Source: an uncultured Eubacteriales bacterium (GTDB lineage: Bacteria; Bacillota; Clostridia; Oscillospirales; Oscillospiraceae). Taken from it: a DNA stretch of 22,342 nt. The stretch is taken from NCBI GenBank assembly GCA_902496595.1, contig CABVBV010000020.1, positions 1 to 22,342 on the forward strand. Reading direction: 5' to 3'. Positions 1-6,985 of this stretch are shown piece after piece. Numbering within the stretch: the stretch's first letter is position 1; each line of letters opens with the position of its first letter. The notes beneath the pieces were generated by a model that was not told the DNA's origin, made no database searches, and was given only the letters and a program-made list of their open reading frames with translations. Made by a program: the position numbers and the translations under genes.

Positions 1-73
1 ATGATAAGTCGTCGGCTGATGCAATAATAACGTTTATTAATTATCTTCTAAAATTTAGCAGATTCGCATACGG

Positions 74-304
74 CTACCTTGTTGGGAACACGTCGAGTAT
101 CGCATTGGCAGAAGCCTCTTTGGAGCTGTAGTCCAAATGCGTGTAGATGTTTGCTGTTGTAGATATAGTGCTGTGCCCCAGCCACTCTTGAATATCCTTT
201 AGACTTACGCCGTGAGCATAACGCAAGCTTGCACATGAATGGCGCAAATCGTGAAAACGGATCCTTTTAAGGCCGCTTTTTGCCAGCAGCTTTGGAAAAG
301 CCAT
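74..304 (-). pseudogene. C-terminal fragment of a tyrosine recombinase (phage/ICE integrase)
   Basis: About 76 codons of the catalytic C-terminal end of a lambda-type integrase. Visible landmarks are the H-x-x-R box in HDLRHSCASLRYAHG, the LGHSTISTT box with its histidine, and the IYTHLD segment with the presumed nucleophilic tyrosine, followed by a short tail and a TAG stop. Family members are usually 350-400 residues, so the N-terminal arm-binding and core-binding domains and the first catalytic arginine are missing. The reading frame runs into the tryptophanase-like gene at about position 300 with no recognisable integrase sequence beyond, so this is a remnant and not an active integrase. 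The ATG at 304 lies at the joint and is probably not a real start. Its direction means its element would have extended to the right, where chromosomal DNA is found instead. Confidence 0.85.
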
Positions 305-969
305 TCTCCGCGCGCAAGTTCGGCTTCGCCCGCGGCGGCGGCATAGCCATGCGCGACAAGGCGCTCTTTGACCAAATGCGCGAGCTGGTGCCCATGTTCG
401 AGGGCTTCCTCACCTACGGCGGCATGAGCGTCCGCGAGATGGAGGCCATCGCCGTCGGCCTGGAGGAGACGATGGACGAAGACGTCATCAGCCAGGGCCC
501 CATCTTCATCGACTTCATGTGCAAGGAGCTCATGAAGCGCGGCGTGCCCGTCGTGACTCCCGCCGGCGGCCTCGGCTGCCACCTGAACGTGCGCGAATTC
601 CTTCCGCACGTCGACGACCACGAGTACCCGGCCGGAGCGCTGGCCGCGGCGGTCTACCTCGCCGGCGGCGTGCGCGGCATGGAGCGCGGCACGCTCAGCG
701 AACAGCGCGAGCCGGACGGCACCGAGCCCATCGCCGAGGTCGAGCTGCTCCGCCTCGCGATGCCCAGGCGCGTGTTCACCATGAGCCAGGTGCTCTACGC
801 CGTCGACCGCATAACCTGGCTGCACGAAAACCGCGACCTCGTCGGCGGCCTGCGTTGGGTCGAGGAGCCGAGCTCGCTGCGATTCTTCTTCGGCAGGCTC
901 GAGCCCACTAGTGATTGGCAGGAGAAGCTCGTCAAAAAGTTCCGCGACGACTTCGGCGACAGCCTTTAA
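301..969 (+). pseudogene. 5'-truncated beta-eliminating lyase (tryptophanase/tyrosine phenol-lyase family)
   Basis: About 222 codons matching the C-terminal half of PLP-dependent tryptophanase/tyrosine phenol-lyase enzymes, which cleave aromatic amino acids to indole or phenol, pyruvate and ammonia. Recognisable parts are FSARKFGFARGGG, aligned with the PLP-lysine region (SAKKD in E. coli TnaA, so the second basic residue would be the Schiff-base lysine), FLTYGGMSVREMEAIAVGL, a GGLGCHLNVREFLPH segment, and the closing ELLRLAMPRRVFT. The family is about 460-480 residues, so roughly the first half, with most of the PLP pocket, is absent. Homology begins right at the joint with the integrase fragment near 300, so no start codon can be assigned. 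The gene ends in TAA and is followed by a strong terminator. It is GC-rich like the chromosomal genes. Tryptophanase versus tyrosine phenol-lyase cannot be decided here. Confidence 0.8.
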
Positions 970-1010
970 TATACGCTTTCACGTTCTCTCTTCTTTCCTC
1001 ACAATACGCG

Positions 1011-1041
1011 AAGCCCCCGGAAACTTTTCCGGGGGCTTTGC
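1011..1041 (+). terminator. Rho-independent terminator after the lyase fragment
   Basis: A perfect 13-bp inverted repeat (1011-1023 with 1026-1038, core GCCCCCGG/CCGGGGGC) with a 2-base loop, ending in a short T-run, about 40 bases after the lyase stop. The A-rich left side could let it work on the minus strand too, downstream of the Crp/Fnr gene. Confidence 0.8.
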
Positions 1042-1101
1042 CACGCCGACGCGCGGCGTATTAGATTTTAAAACATATCGCGCCGCCGTTCGCCGCGCAG
1101 C

Positions 1102-1791
1102 TCAAGAACTCACCTCCAAGCTTGCCATCTCCGCAAGCGCCGCCCGGTCGAGTACGTAGAGCCGCCGCTTTTTTATGTCAACTATGCCCTGGGCCTTCAG
1201 CTTCTCGCACACCCTCGCGACCTGCACGCGCGAGGCGCCTATCGCCGAGGCCAGCTCCTGCTGCGAAAAGGGCAGGAAGCCAAAGCGCGCGTAGTCCTCG
1301 CTGAGCACATACAGCCCGATAAAATTCGCCAGCTTGTTGAGCACCGAGTTGCTGCTCTGCGACTCGGCGTCGAGGCACATGAGCTTGAGTACGTCGGAAT
1401 AATATACCATAACGTCTTCTGCGAAGGCGGAGCTCAGCCCCATGAGGCGCGACATGTCCGCGAGCGTGAGCGGCACCGCGCGCAGCGTGGTGAGCGCCGT
1501 TATGGTCACGGAGACGCCGGCGTCATGGCGCAGCGCGTCCATGCAGCAGATGGTGTTCTGCCGGAGGTAGCCGAGCGTGCGCTCATAGCCGTATACGTTC
1601 ACCACGCTCGCGCGCGCCGCGCCCTCCAGGATAAAGTACACCTGCGGCGAGGGCGTGCCTCCGCGGCTGAGCTGCTGCCCCTTCCTGAAGCGCCGCCGCT
1701 CCGGCACCTCGCTCATGGTCAGCCCGCGGTGCGCCTTCAGGTTGTCGGTGAGCACAAATTCCGGCGCGGTGTTGATTTTATGTCCTTCCAT
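1102..1791 (-). CDS. Crp/Fnr family transcriptional regulator
   Basis: A 229-residue protein with the Crp/Fnr layout. The N-terminal cyclic-nucleotide-binding-type beta barrel (about 15-125) includes FRKGQQLSRGG and VYFILEGAARASVV. A long dimerisation helix follows, then a C-terminal winged helix (about 174-220) with FSQQELASAIGASRVQVARV and a basic wing (KKRRLYVLD). No N-terminal cysteine cluster of the Fnr [4Fe-4S] type is visible, so the ligand is unknown. ATG at 1791 was chosen because GGAGG sits 5 bases upstream; an in-frame TTG at 1803 has no such support. It is transcribed away from the flavin oxidoreductase gene, from a near-consensus promoter, with a palindrome between the two genes. 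Control of the neighbour and of itself is therefore a reasonable inference, but is not shown. Confidence 0.9.
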   Translation of the reverse strand: MEGHKINTAPEFVLTDNLKAHRGLTMSEVPERRRFRKGQQLSRGGTPSPQVYFILEGAARASVVNVYGYERTLGYLRQNTICCMDALRHDAGVSVTITALTTLRAVPLTLADMSRLMGLSSAFAEDVMVYYSDVLKLMCLDAESQSSNSVLNKLANFIGLYVLSEDYARFGFLPFSQQELASAIGASRVQVARVCEKLKAQGIVDIKKRRLYVLDRAALAEMASLEVSS

Positions 1792-1821
1792 GGCGGCCTC
1801 CAAAAAATTCTTTTTTACTGT

Positions 1822-1850
1822 ATCATACGATATCGTTTATTTATTGTCAA
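1822..1850 (-). promoter_or_regulatory. Sigma-A-type promoter of the Crp/Fnr gene
   Basis: On the minus strand TTGACA (1850-1845) and TATGAT (1827-1822) are separated by exactly 17 bases, about 30 bases before the ATG at 1791. Confidence 0.75.
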
Positions 1851-1870
1851 TGCCTTATACTGCACTTGGT

Positions 1871-1886
1871 GGTTAATAAATTAACC
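1871..1886. promoter_or_regulatory. 16-bp palindrome, candidate Crp/Fnr-family operator
   Basis: GGTTAAT-AA-ATTAACC is a perfect inverted repeat. Read as GTTAA-N4-TTAAC it has the 5-4-5 geometry of Crp/Fnr sites. Its centre lies about 62-63 bases upstream of the expected start of the regulator transcript (a class-I activator distance) and about 47 bases before the oxidoreductase ATG. Binding by the adjacent regulator is an inference. Confidence 0.5.
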
Positions 1887-1925
1887 GCAGTCAATTCAAG
1901 TACAGCCAGCTAAGGAGGTAAAACC

Positions 1926-3857
1926 ATGGCAAGCAAACTGTTTCCGCATGTCTTTACGCCGGGCCGCATAGGCACCCTGGAGCTCAAGAACCGCGTAATG
2001 AAGGCGCCGCAGTCGTCCGGCATGAGCAACAAGGACGGCACCGTATCCGAGCGCCTCATACGCTATTACCGCAACCAGGCCTCCGGCGGTGCGGGCATGA
2101 TAATCGTCGAGTACGCCTACGTGGACGACATCGGCGCCAAGAGCGCGCACTGTCACCTCGGCATCTCGCAGAACGAGCACATCCCCGGCCTCACCTGGCT
2201 GGCTGAAAACATCAAGGAGTGCGGCGCCGCCGCCGGCATCCAGATCGAGCACTGCGGCCGCCAGAAGTTCCTGGGCACACAGCCCATGTGCGCGCCGAGC
2301 GCCATCCCCTGGCCGAAGTTGTGGGATCAGTACGGCTTGCAGGCCGTGCCCCACGTGCTGACCATCGAGGAGATCCAGGACATAGTCCACGCCTTCGGCG
2401 ACGCTGCCTGGCGCGCGAAGGTCGCCGGCTTCGACCTCGTCGAGATCCACGGCGCACACGGCTATCTGCTGACGAACTTCTTCTCCCCCACTACGAACCA
2501 CCGCACCGACCTCTACGGCGGCACGCTTGAGAACCGCATGCGCATCTACATCGAGATCGCGCGCGACGTGCGCAAGAAGGTCGGCCCCGACTTCCCCGTC
2601 ACCATCCGCCTGAGCGGCACGGACTACGAGCCCGACGGCTTCCCGATAGAGGACACGCTCGTGCTCGCCAAGGCGCTCGAGAACGAGGGCATCGACGCCT
2701 TCCACATCTCCGGCGGCGACCACCACACCATGATACACCAGACCTCCCCGATGGCTATGGACCATGGGCACAACGTCTGGGCGGCCGAGGCCATCAAGAA
2801 GGTCGTCTCCGTCCCGGTCATCGCCTCCGGCTCCATCAACACGCCGGAGCTCGCCGAGGAGGTCATCGCCTCCGGCAAGGGCGACTTCGTCGGGCTGGGG
2901 CGCCCGCTCTGGGCGGATCCCGAGTGGCCTAAGAAGGCCGAGGCCGACCACCCCGAGGACATCCGTCCCTGCATCCGCTGCAACGAGGGCTGCCTCGAGC
3001 GCACCTTCTACTGCTACAAGGCCGTCAGCTGCGCGCTCAACCCGCAGATCAGCCGCGAGGGCGAGCTGGAGATCACCCCCGCCGCGGTGAAAAAGAACAT
3101 CGCCGTCGTGGGCGGCGGCCCCGCCGGCCTCGAGGCCGCGCGCGTCCTCTCCCTGCGCGGGCACTCCGTCACCGTCTTTGAGAAGGGCGAGCTCGGCGGG
3201 CAGCTCAACGAGGCCTCCGTCCCCGAGTTCAAGGCCGACATCCGCGGCCTGAAGGACTACCTCATCACCGCCGTGAACAAGCAGGGCGTCAACATCGTCC
3301 GCCGCGAGGCGACAGCCGACGACCTGAACGGCTACGACGCCGTCATCTGCGCCACGGGCAGCAAGCCCAAGGCCTGCCACCTGCCCGGCGCCGAGCACGC
3401 CGTGGACGCCGCCGACGTCCTCAACGGCAAGGTCAAGGTCGGCAACAAGGTCGTAATGCTCGGCGTCGGACTCGTAGGCAGCGAGACCGCGCTCTGGCTG
3501 GCCGAGAACGGCCACGACGTGACGCTCGTCGGCCGCGGCCCGCAGATAATGAAGGGCGTAGCCTCCACTGACGCCCTGGCCTACAACGAGCGCATCGCCA
3601 AGGCCGGCATGACCGTCTGCACCAACACCACCCCGCTCGAGATAGTCGACGGCGGCGTGATGGTCAAATTCAAGGGCAAGGTCCGCAAGATCGAGGCCGA
3701 TACCGTCGTCTACGCCTTCGGCGCCGCGGCGCAGCACGCGCTCTATGACGAGCTCAAGGGCTCCGGCAAGGAGGTCTACCTCGTCGGCGACGCGAAAGGC
3801 CCGGCGAAGATCATGGACGCCATCTACACCGCGTACAAGCTTTCCATCAAGCTTTAA
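1926..3857 (+). CDS. NADH:flavin oxidoreductase, old yellow enzyme / 2,4-dienoyl-CoA reductase type (FMN, [4Fe-4S], FAD)
   Basis: A complete 643-residue enzyme. The N-terminal FMN-binding TIM barrel (about 1-345) includes ELKNRVMKAPQSSGM, the HGAHGYLLTNFFSP active-site segment (175-188) and DLYGGTLENR. A cysteine cluster C349-x2-C352-x3-C356-x12-C369 fits the [4Fe-4S] centre of this subfamily. The C-terminal part (about 390-643) has one dinucleotide fold with VVGGGPAGLEAA and a second with MLGVGLVGSETALWLA. Such enzymes reduce activated C=C bonds, as in 2,4-dienoyl-CoA reductase FadH and the bile-acid enzymes BaiCD/BaiH; the substrate here is not predictable. AAGGAGGT lies 6 bases before the ATG. 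The divergent Crp/Fnr gene suggests redox- or substrate-dependent control. A terminator follows, so the gene appears monocistronic and cytoplasmic. Confidence 0.92.
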   Translation: MASKLFPHVFTPGRIGTLELKNRVMKAPQSSGMSNKDGTVSERLIRYYRNQASGGAGMIIVEYAYVDDIGAKSAHCHLGISQNEHIPGLTWLAENIKECGAAAGIQIEHCGRQKFLGTQPMCAPSAIPWPKLWDQYGLQAVPHVLTIEEIQDIVHAFGDAAWRAKVAGFDLVEIHGAHGYLLTNFFSPTTNHRTDLYGGTLENRMRIYIEIARDVRKKVGPDFPVTIRLSGTDYEPDGFPIEDTLVLAKALENEGIDAFHISGGDHHTMIHQTSPMAMDHGHNVWAAEAIKKVVSVPVIASGSINTPELAEEVIASGKGDFVGLGRPLWADPEWPKKAEADHPEDIRPCIRCNEGCLERTFYCYKAVSCALNPQISREGELEITPAAVKKNIAVVGGGPAGLEAARVLSLRGHSVTVFEKGELGGQLNEASVPEFKADIRGLKDYLITAVNKQGVNIVRREATADDLNGYDAVICATGSKPKACHLPGAEHAVDAADVLNGKVKVGNKVVMLGVGLVGSETALWLAENGHDVTLVGRGPQIMKGVASTDALAYNERIAKAGMTVCTNTTPLEIVDGGVMVKFKGKVRKIEADTVVYAFGAAAQHALYDELKGSGKEVYLVGDAKGPAKIMDAIYTAYKLSIKL

Positions 3858-3890
3858 ACATCACCTCTCGAGAGCGCGTAAGCGCGGAAT

Positions 3891-3915
3891 AGCCCCGGGC
3901 GACCGGGGCTTTTTT
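3891..3915 (+). terminator. Terminator of the flavin oxidoreductase gene
   Basis: AGCCCCGG-GCGA-CCGGGGCT hairpin followed directly by a T-run (3910-3915), 33 bases after the stop codon. Confidence 0.85.
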
Positions 3916-3929
3916 CCGTGCGGGCGCGC

Positions 3930-3967
3930 AAAAAGCCCGGGCGGGCCGAATTTTCGGCCGCCCGGGC
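3930..3967 (-). terminator. Terminator of the ribF fragment
   Basis: A GC-rich stem (3935-3949 with 3954-3967, one bulged base) that, read on the minus strand, is followed by five T residues (A-run at 3930-3934). It lies just downstream of the ribF stop at 3973. Confidence 0.8.
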
Positions 3968-3972
3968 CAAAT

Positions 3973-4767
3973 TTACGCTTTGGCGAAGTATTCGCGGGTG
4001 GTCTCCGCGTCACGAAGTATCTGCGCCTTCAGCTCGTCGACGCCGCTGAATTTGCGCTCGTCGCGGATGAAGTGGTGGAACTCGACGCGGACGGTGTGGT
4101 CGTAGAGGTCGCCCTCGAAGTCGAGGATGTAGCTCTCGACGCTCACGCGGTCGCTGCCCGAGACGGTCGGGCGCACTCCGACGTTCGTGACCGCCATGTG
4201 CTCCGCGCCGTTATCGAGGAACACCTTCGCGGCGTAGACGCCGTGGCGCGGGACGAGCACGCCCTCGGCGAAGCGCATATTGATGGTCGGAGTGCCGAGC
4301 TTGCCGCCGAGCTGGAAGCCGTAATGCACGGTGTCCACGAGGCAGTGCGGGTGGCCGAGCAGCCGGTTGGCCTCCTCCATGTCGCCATCGGCGATCAGCT
4401 TGCGTATGCGCGTCGAGCTCACGACGTCGCCGTCGAGCTTGACGGCGTCCATAATGTCGCAGCCGATGCCGTGTTCGGAGCACCAGCCCGCGATCTTGAG
4501 CGCCTTGCCCTCGCCGCGGTAGCCGCAGCTGAAGTCGTAGCCGACCACGACGTGGACGGCGTGCAGCTCGTTTACGAGCGAGCCCATGAAGTCCTGCCAA
4601 GGCATCTGCATGACCGCGCGGTTGAAGTGGATGAAAATGACGCTGTCAATCCCGAAAACGCGGCGGATTATCTCCGCGCGGCCCTCGGGCGAGTTGATGA
4701 GGGGCACCTCGACGCCCTTGACGAGCGTGTCCGGGTGCGTGTCGAAGGTGAGCACGGCGGGCGTGAC
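3973..4767 (-). pseudogene. ribF: 5'-truncated bifunctional riboflavin kinase/FAD synthetase
   Basis: About 264 codons of RibF, which phosphorylates riboflavin to FMN and adenylylates FMN to FAD. Recognisable parts are AVLTFDTHPDTL and VVGYDFSCGYRGEG of the adenylyltransferase domain, its VSSTRIRKLIADGD motif, and a complete riboflavin kinase domain at the C-terminus with LGTPTINMRF and the closing hydrophobic segments. Full-length RibF is about 300-315 residues. The first 45 or so, which carry the nucleotide-binding GxFDGVHxGH motif, are missing, so FAD synthesis from this copy is impossible. The frame stays open beyond 4767 only because it continues antisense through the adjoining dehydrogenase gene. 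Similarity stops at VTPAVL, exactly where the dehydrogenase on the other strand begins. Confidence 0.85.
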
Positions 4768-5376
4768 GCGGCGGAGAGCATCAAGCTCATCACGCGCAAA
4801 GGCTCGGAGAGGATAATAAGGTACGCATTTGACTACGCTGTGAAGAACGGGCGGAAAAAGGTCACGGCAGTGCATAAGGCGAACATCATGAAATGCACGG
4901 ATGGCCTGTTTTTGGAAGTAGCGCGCGGCGTCGTATCGGAGTACCCGCAGATAGAGTTCGAGGACAAGATCGTGGACGCGACCTGCATGCAGTTGGTGCA
5001 GAAGCCGGAGGCCTTCGACGTGATGGTACTGCCGAACCTGTACGGCGACATCGTATCCGACCTGTGCGCCGGACTGGTAGGCGGCCTGGGCCTTGCGCCG
5101 AGCGCAAATATAGGCAAGGACTGCGCGATATTTGAGGCGGTGCACGGCAGTGCGCCGAAGCACGCGGGCCTGAACGACGCGAATCCAACGGCGCTCATCC
5201 TGTCGGCGGTTATGCTGCTGCGCCACACAGGCGAGACGGAGGCGGCGGATAGAATAGAGAAAGCCGTCCTCGAGCTGATAAAGGAAGGCCGGGAGACGAC
5301 CCGCGACCTCGGCGGAGAACTCGGCACGGACGAATTTGCAGATGCGATAATTAGAAAAATGTCTTGCATGGCCTGA
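4768..5376 (+). pseudogene. 5'-truncated isocitrate/isopropylmalate dehydrogenase family gene
   Basis: About 202 codons from the C-terminal half of an NAD(P)-dependent decarboxylating dehydrogenase (isocitrate, homoisocitrate or 3-isopropylmalate type). Visible motifs are ESIKLITRKGSERI, the lysine-containing VHKANIMK, the metal-binding NLYGDIVSDLCAGLVGG, and the nucleotide-binding FEAVHGSAPKHAG. The family has about 330-360 residues, so the N-terminal half with the substrate-binding loop is absent. Family resemblance favours an NAD-dependent isocitrate dehydrogenase, but isopropylmalate dehydrogenase is not excluded. It ends in TGA at 5376, and a partial tRNA-Gly starts 28 bases later. No start codon can be given because the gene begins at the joint with ribF. 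Confidence 0.82.
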
Positions 5377-5403
5377 ATAAGTGTGCCATACTAATCGGGC
5401 ATT

Positions 5404-5439
5404 GCGGGTGTAGTTCAATGGCAGAACATCAGCTTCCCA
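5404..5439 (+). tRNA. 5' half of tRNA-Gly(CCC), interrupted in the anticodon loop
   Basis: GCGGGTGTAGTTCAATGGCA and the following bases match the acceptor strand, D-arm and 5' anticodon arm of bacterial tRNA-Gly, with CCC at anticodon positions in the loop TTCCCA. The match stops after the base following the anticodon. The expected 3' anticodon strand GCTGAT, T-arm and CACCCGC acceptor strand are not found downstream, so the tRNA is broken and cannot function. Anticodon loops of tRNA genes are common integrase targets, which fits the mobile DNA beginning at 5440, but a deletion or a false join is also possible. Confidence 0.75.
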
Positions 5440-5492
5440 TAACTACATTCGTTTCCCGTTGTGGTGTTAGTAAACATGTTAGGACAAAGAAG

Positions 5493-5702
5493 ATGTCTAA
5501 TCCTCGTTTTGTTCAAATTATATATATGCTATACGTATATGATAGCGTGGTACAAAGTGATAACAGCCGAAAACAGTCTCTCGCTATGATAAAGGAGCTT
5601 GTAAATGTCCGAATGAAAGAACATAAGGATTACTTTAAGGACAACCCAATAATAATATCTACTTATGAAGCTTTCAGTGAAATAGTTAATTCGCTTACGT
5701 GA
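5493..5702 (+). CDS. Small hypothetical protein (69 residues), possibly a C-terminal fragment
   Basis: An AT-rich reading frame beginning MSNPRFVQIIYMLYVYDSVV and ending in TGA at 5702. It is charged and probably helical (KQSLAMIKELVNVRMKEHKD). The ATG at 5493 has a weak AGGA about 8 bases upstream. I do not recognise a family. The frame stays open back into the tRNA-Gly fragment, so the piece may be the C-terminal end of a longer element gene cut at 5440, not a complete small gene. A consensus promoter begins 8 bases after its stop, suggesting the frame marks a true gene end. Confidence 0.4.
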   Translation: MSNPRFVQIIYMLYVYDSVVQSDNSRKQSLAMIKELVNVRMKEHKDYFKDNPIIISTYEAFSEIVNSLT

Positions 5703-5709
5703 TGTTGCC

Positions 5710-5738
5710 TTGACAATTGAGACTTTGCGACATATAAT
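5710..5738 (+). promoter_or_regulatory. Perfect sigma-A consensus promoter
   Basis: TTGACA (5710-5715), a spacer of exactly 17 bases, and TATAAT (5733-5738). Transcription would run rightward, toward the 3' end of the ParB-like gene on the opposite strand. No plus-strand gene with a ribosome binding site follows. Confidence 0.75.
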
Positions 5739-5744
5739 GTAACC

Positions 5745-5806
5745 ATAAGGAAAAACAGTTCGGCTGTTTTGTAAGGGCCTTGGCTTAGCGCCGAGGCTCT
5801 AGTTTT
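5745..5806 (+). ncRNA. Possible small RNA of about 60 nt with two hairpins
   Basis: Downstream of the perfect promoter are a short hairpin (AAAACAG 5752-5758 with CTGTTTT 5764-5770) and a second, stronger one (GGGCCTTGGC 5775-5784 with GCCGAGGCTC 5790-5799, including G-U pairs), followed by a T-rich stretch near 5803-5806. This is the form of a short RNA ending in an intrinsic terminator, tail to tail with the ParB-like gene that stops at 5809. Alternatively the second hairpin is only a shared terminator. I do not recognise an RNA family. Confidence 0.4.
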
Positions 5807-5808
5807 AT

Positions 5809-6672
5809 CTATCTATCGGCCACCCGCCGACGTTTCTGCTGCTTCTGCCACTGTTCCAGCAACCTTATAATAGTCTCCTCCATGCGTTTCGGCGTGTAGC
5901 TGGCGGGGAAGTATTTACGGAGTGTATCGCCCTTGAGGGTGACGCGCTCCGTTTCTTTTTTCTCCTCGGACATGATCGCCCGCATGACCTCGGCAGTCAG
6001 CTCGCCGCGCTGGGAGAACTGCTTGAGCCTCTGCGCCTGCGACAGCGACGGCGTGGCCTGTTCGCTGTCCATCGCGTCGAGTAGCATAGTCTGTTCGTCC
6101 TTGGTGAGAAAGGACAGCTCGTAGGCAGGATTGAACGCAATTTTGCGCTCGTCCACCATGTCCAGCAACGGCGGTATCAGCTCTGTGAGACGGATATAGC
6201 GCTGGACTTGTCGCCCGCTTTCTCCGGTGCTTTCTCCAATCGTATCTGCTGCCTCTAACTTCCCGACAAGTTGTCGAGAAGTTAAATCCGTCCTCTCGCC
6301 TTGATGCCGCAGCGCATCCAGTTTGAGCTTGTACGCAAATGCGCGCTCGCTCGGAAACAGTCCTTCGCGCTGCAAATTGCTGTCCACGACGAGGATCGCC
6401 GCCGCGTCGTCGTCCAGCTCGCGGACGATGACCGACATGGTCTCCAGCCCCGCCAGCTCACACGCCCGCTTGCGCCGGTGGCCGGATACAAGCTCGTACC
6501 CGCCGTCCGGCAAAGGCCGAGCGATGGCTGGGGACAGGACGCCGTACTGCTTCACGCTCTCGGCCATATCTCGCATCGCGTCGTCGTCGCGCACTTTGTA
6601 CGGGTGCCTGCTGAATGGCGTAAGGCAGCTTGTGCTCAACTGGAAAAGTCCTTCTACTTTATCTGGCTTCAT
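5809..6672 (-). CDS. ParB/RepB/Spo0J-family partition-like protein of a mobile element
   Basis: A complete 287-residue protein. The ParB N-terminal nuclease/CTPase-like domain (about 12-110) has PYKVRDDDAMRDMAESVKQY, the conserved GHRRKRACELAG box (64-75) and LQREGLFPSERAFAY. A helix-turn-helix region (about 125-190) contains ESGRQVQRYIRLTELIPPLL and KIAFNPAYELSFL. The basic tail (KQQKRRRVADR) resembles ParB-like proteins encoded at one end of Clostridial integrative elements, where they help maintenance or regulate transfer; chromosomal ParB would sit next to a ParA gene, which is absent here. GGAGG is placed 4 bases before the ATG at 6672. A 20-codon ORF lies upstream on the same strand and may belong to the same transcript. 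Confidence 0.85.
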   Translation of the reverse strand: MKPDKVEGLFQLSTSCLTPFSRHPYKVRDDDAMRDMAESVKQYGVLSPAIARPLPDGGYELVSGHRRKRACELAGLETMSVIVRELDDDAAAILVVDSNLQREGLFPSERAFAYKLKLDALRHQGERTDLTSRQLVGKLEAADTIGESTGESGRQVQRYIRLTELIPPLLDMVDERKIAFNPAYELSFLTKDEQTMLLDAMDSEQATPSLSQAQRLKQFSQRGELTAEVMRAIMSEEKKETERVTLKGDTLRKYFPASYTPKRMEETIIRLLEQWQKQQKRRRVADR

Positions 6673-6738
6673 TCATCCTCCTTATGCGACAAGCGGCACC
6701 CCAAATACCGGGTTGCCGCCTGCGTGTTAAATCTGATT

Positions 6739-6801
6739 TCAGATGGAGGGGTAGTTTGCCGTATAATAACGTGTGTCAATGGCGTGGGCAGGCTGGTTCA
6801 T
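6739..6801 (-). CDS. Possible 20-residue leader peptide upstream of the ParB-like gene
   Basis: ATG at 6801 follows a strong AGGAGGG (6804-6810) by two bases. The short frame (starts MNQPAHAIDTRYY) ends in TGA at 6739, 66 bases before the ParB-like ATG. The good ribosome binding site is the main evidence that it is translated. It could be a leader peptide that couples or attenuates expression of the ParB-like gene. No function is recognised. Confidence 0.3.
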   Translation of the reverse strand: MNQPAHAIDTRYYTANYPSI

Positions 6802-6985
6802 ATCCCTCCTAATATCCCTCCAACTTGCAGGAATTTTGTAAATACAGCCCCGTTGCGTTTTTCCTTTTGCCACGGTACTTTGGGCTGCGCCAACAGCTGG
6901 AACCCTTGATTTTGCTGGATTTTTAGGGGCGCGAGGTTCCAGAAGAGTACTTAAATATCCTCTGCGTTCCAAATGCCGGTAAAGA
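6802..6985. other. Non-coding end of the ParB-bearing element
   Basis: No convincing gene here. A minus-strand reading frame that begins inside the tRNA-Leu remnant crosses it, but that frame is the familiar false ORF seen antisense to tRNA-Leu. Two GGAGGG stretches (about 6804-6824, minus strand) lie before the small leader ORF. GCCGGT at 6975-6980, ten bases left of the tRNA-Leu remnant, equals the usual first six bases of this tRNA and might be a trace of a larger deletion. Confidence 0.4.

Noticed and set aside
1896..3737. A 613-codon open frame on the minus strand opposite the flavin oxidoreductase
   Set aside because: It is the antisense shadow of a GC-rich gene with clear domains; its translation is low-complexity (rich in D, A, V, G) with no family motifs.
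3745..4767. Plus-strand reading frame continuous with the dehydrogenase fragment
   Set aside because: It runs through terminators and antisense to ribF; the translation matches dehydrogenase only from about 4768, so this part is not coding.
4768..5418. Minus-strand extension of the ribF frame
   Set aside because: It is antisense to the dehydrogenase and tRNA-Gly fragment and shows no RibF similarity; openness is a composition effect.
5440..5470. Possible degenerate 3' half of tRNA-Gly (ATTCG-TTTCCCGT resembles a T-arm)
   Set aside because: The acceptor and T-stem strands do not pair with the 5' half; the likeness is a few bases only.
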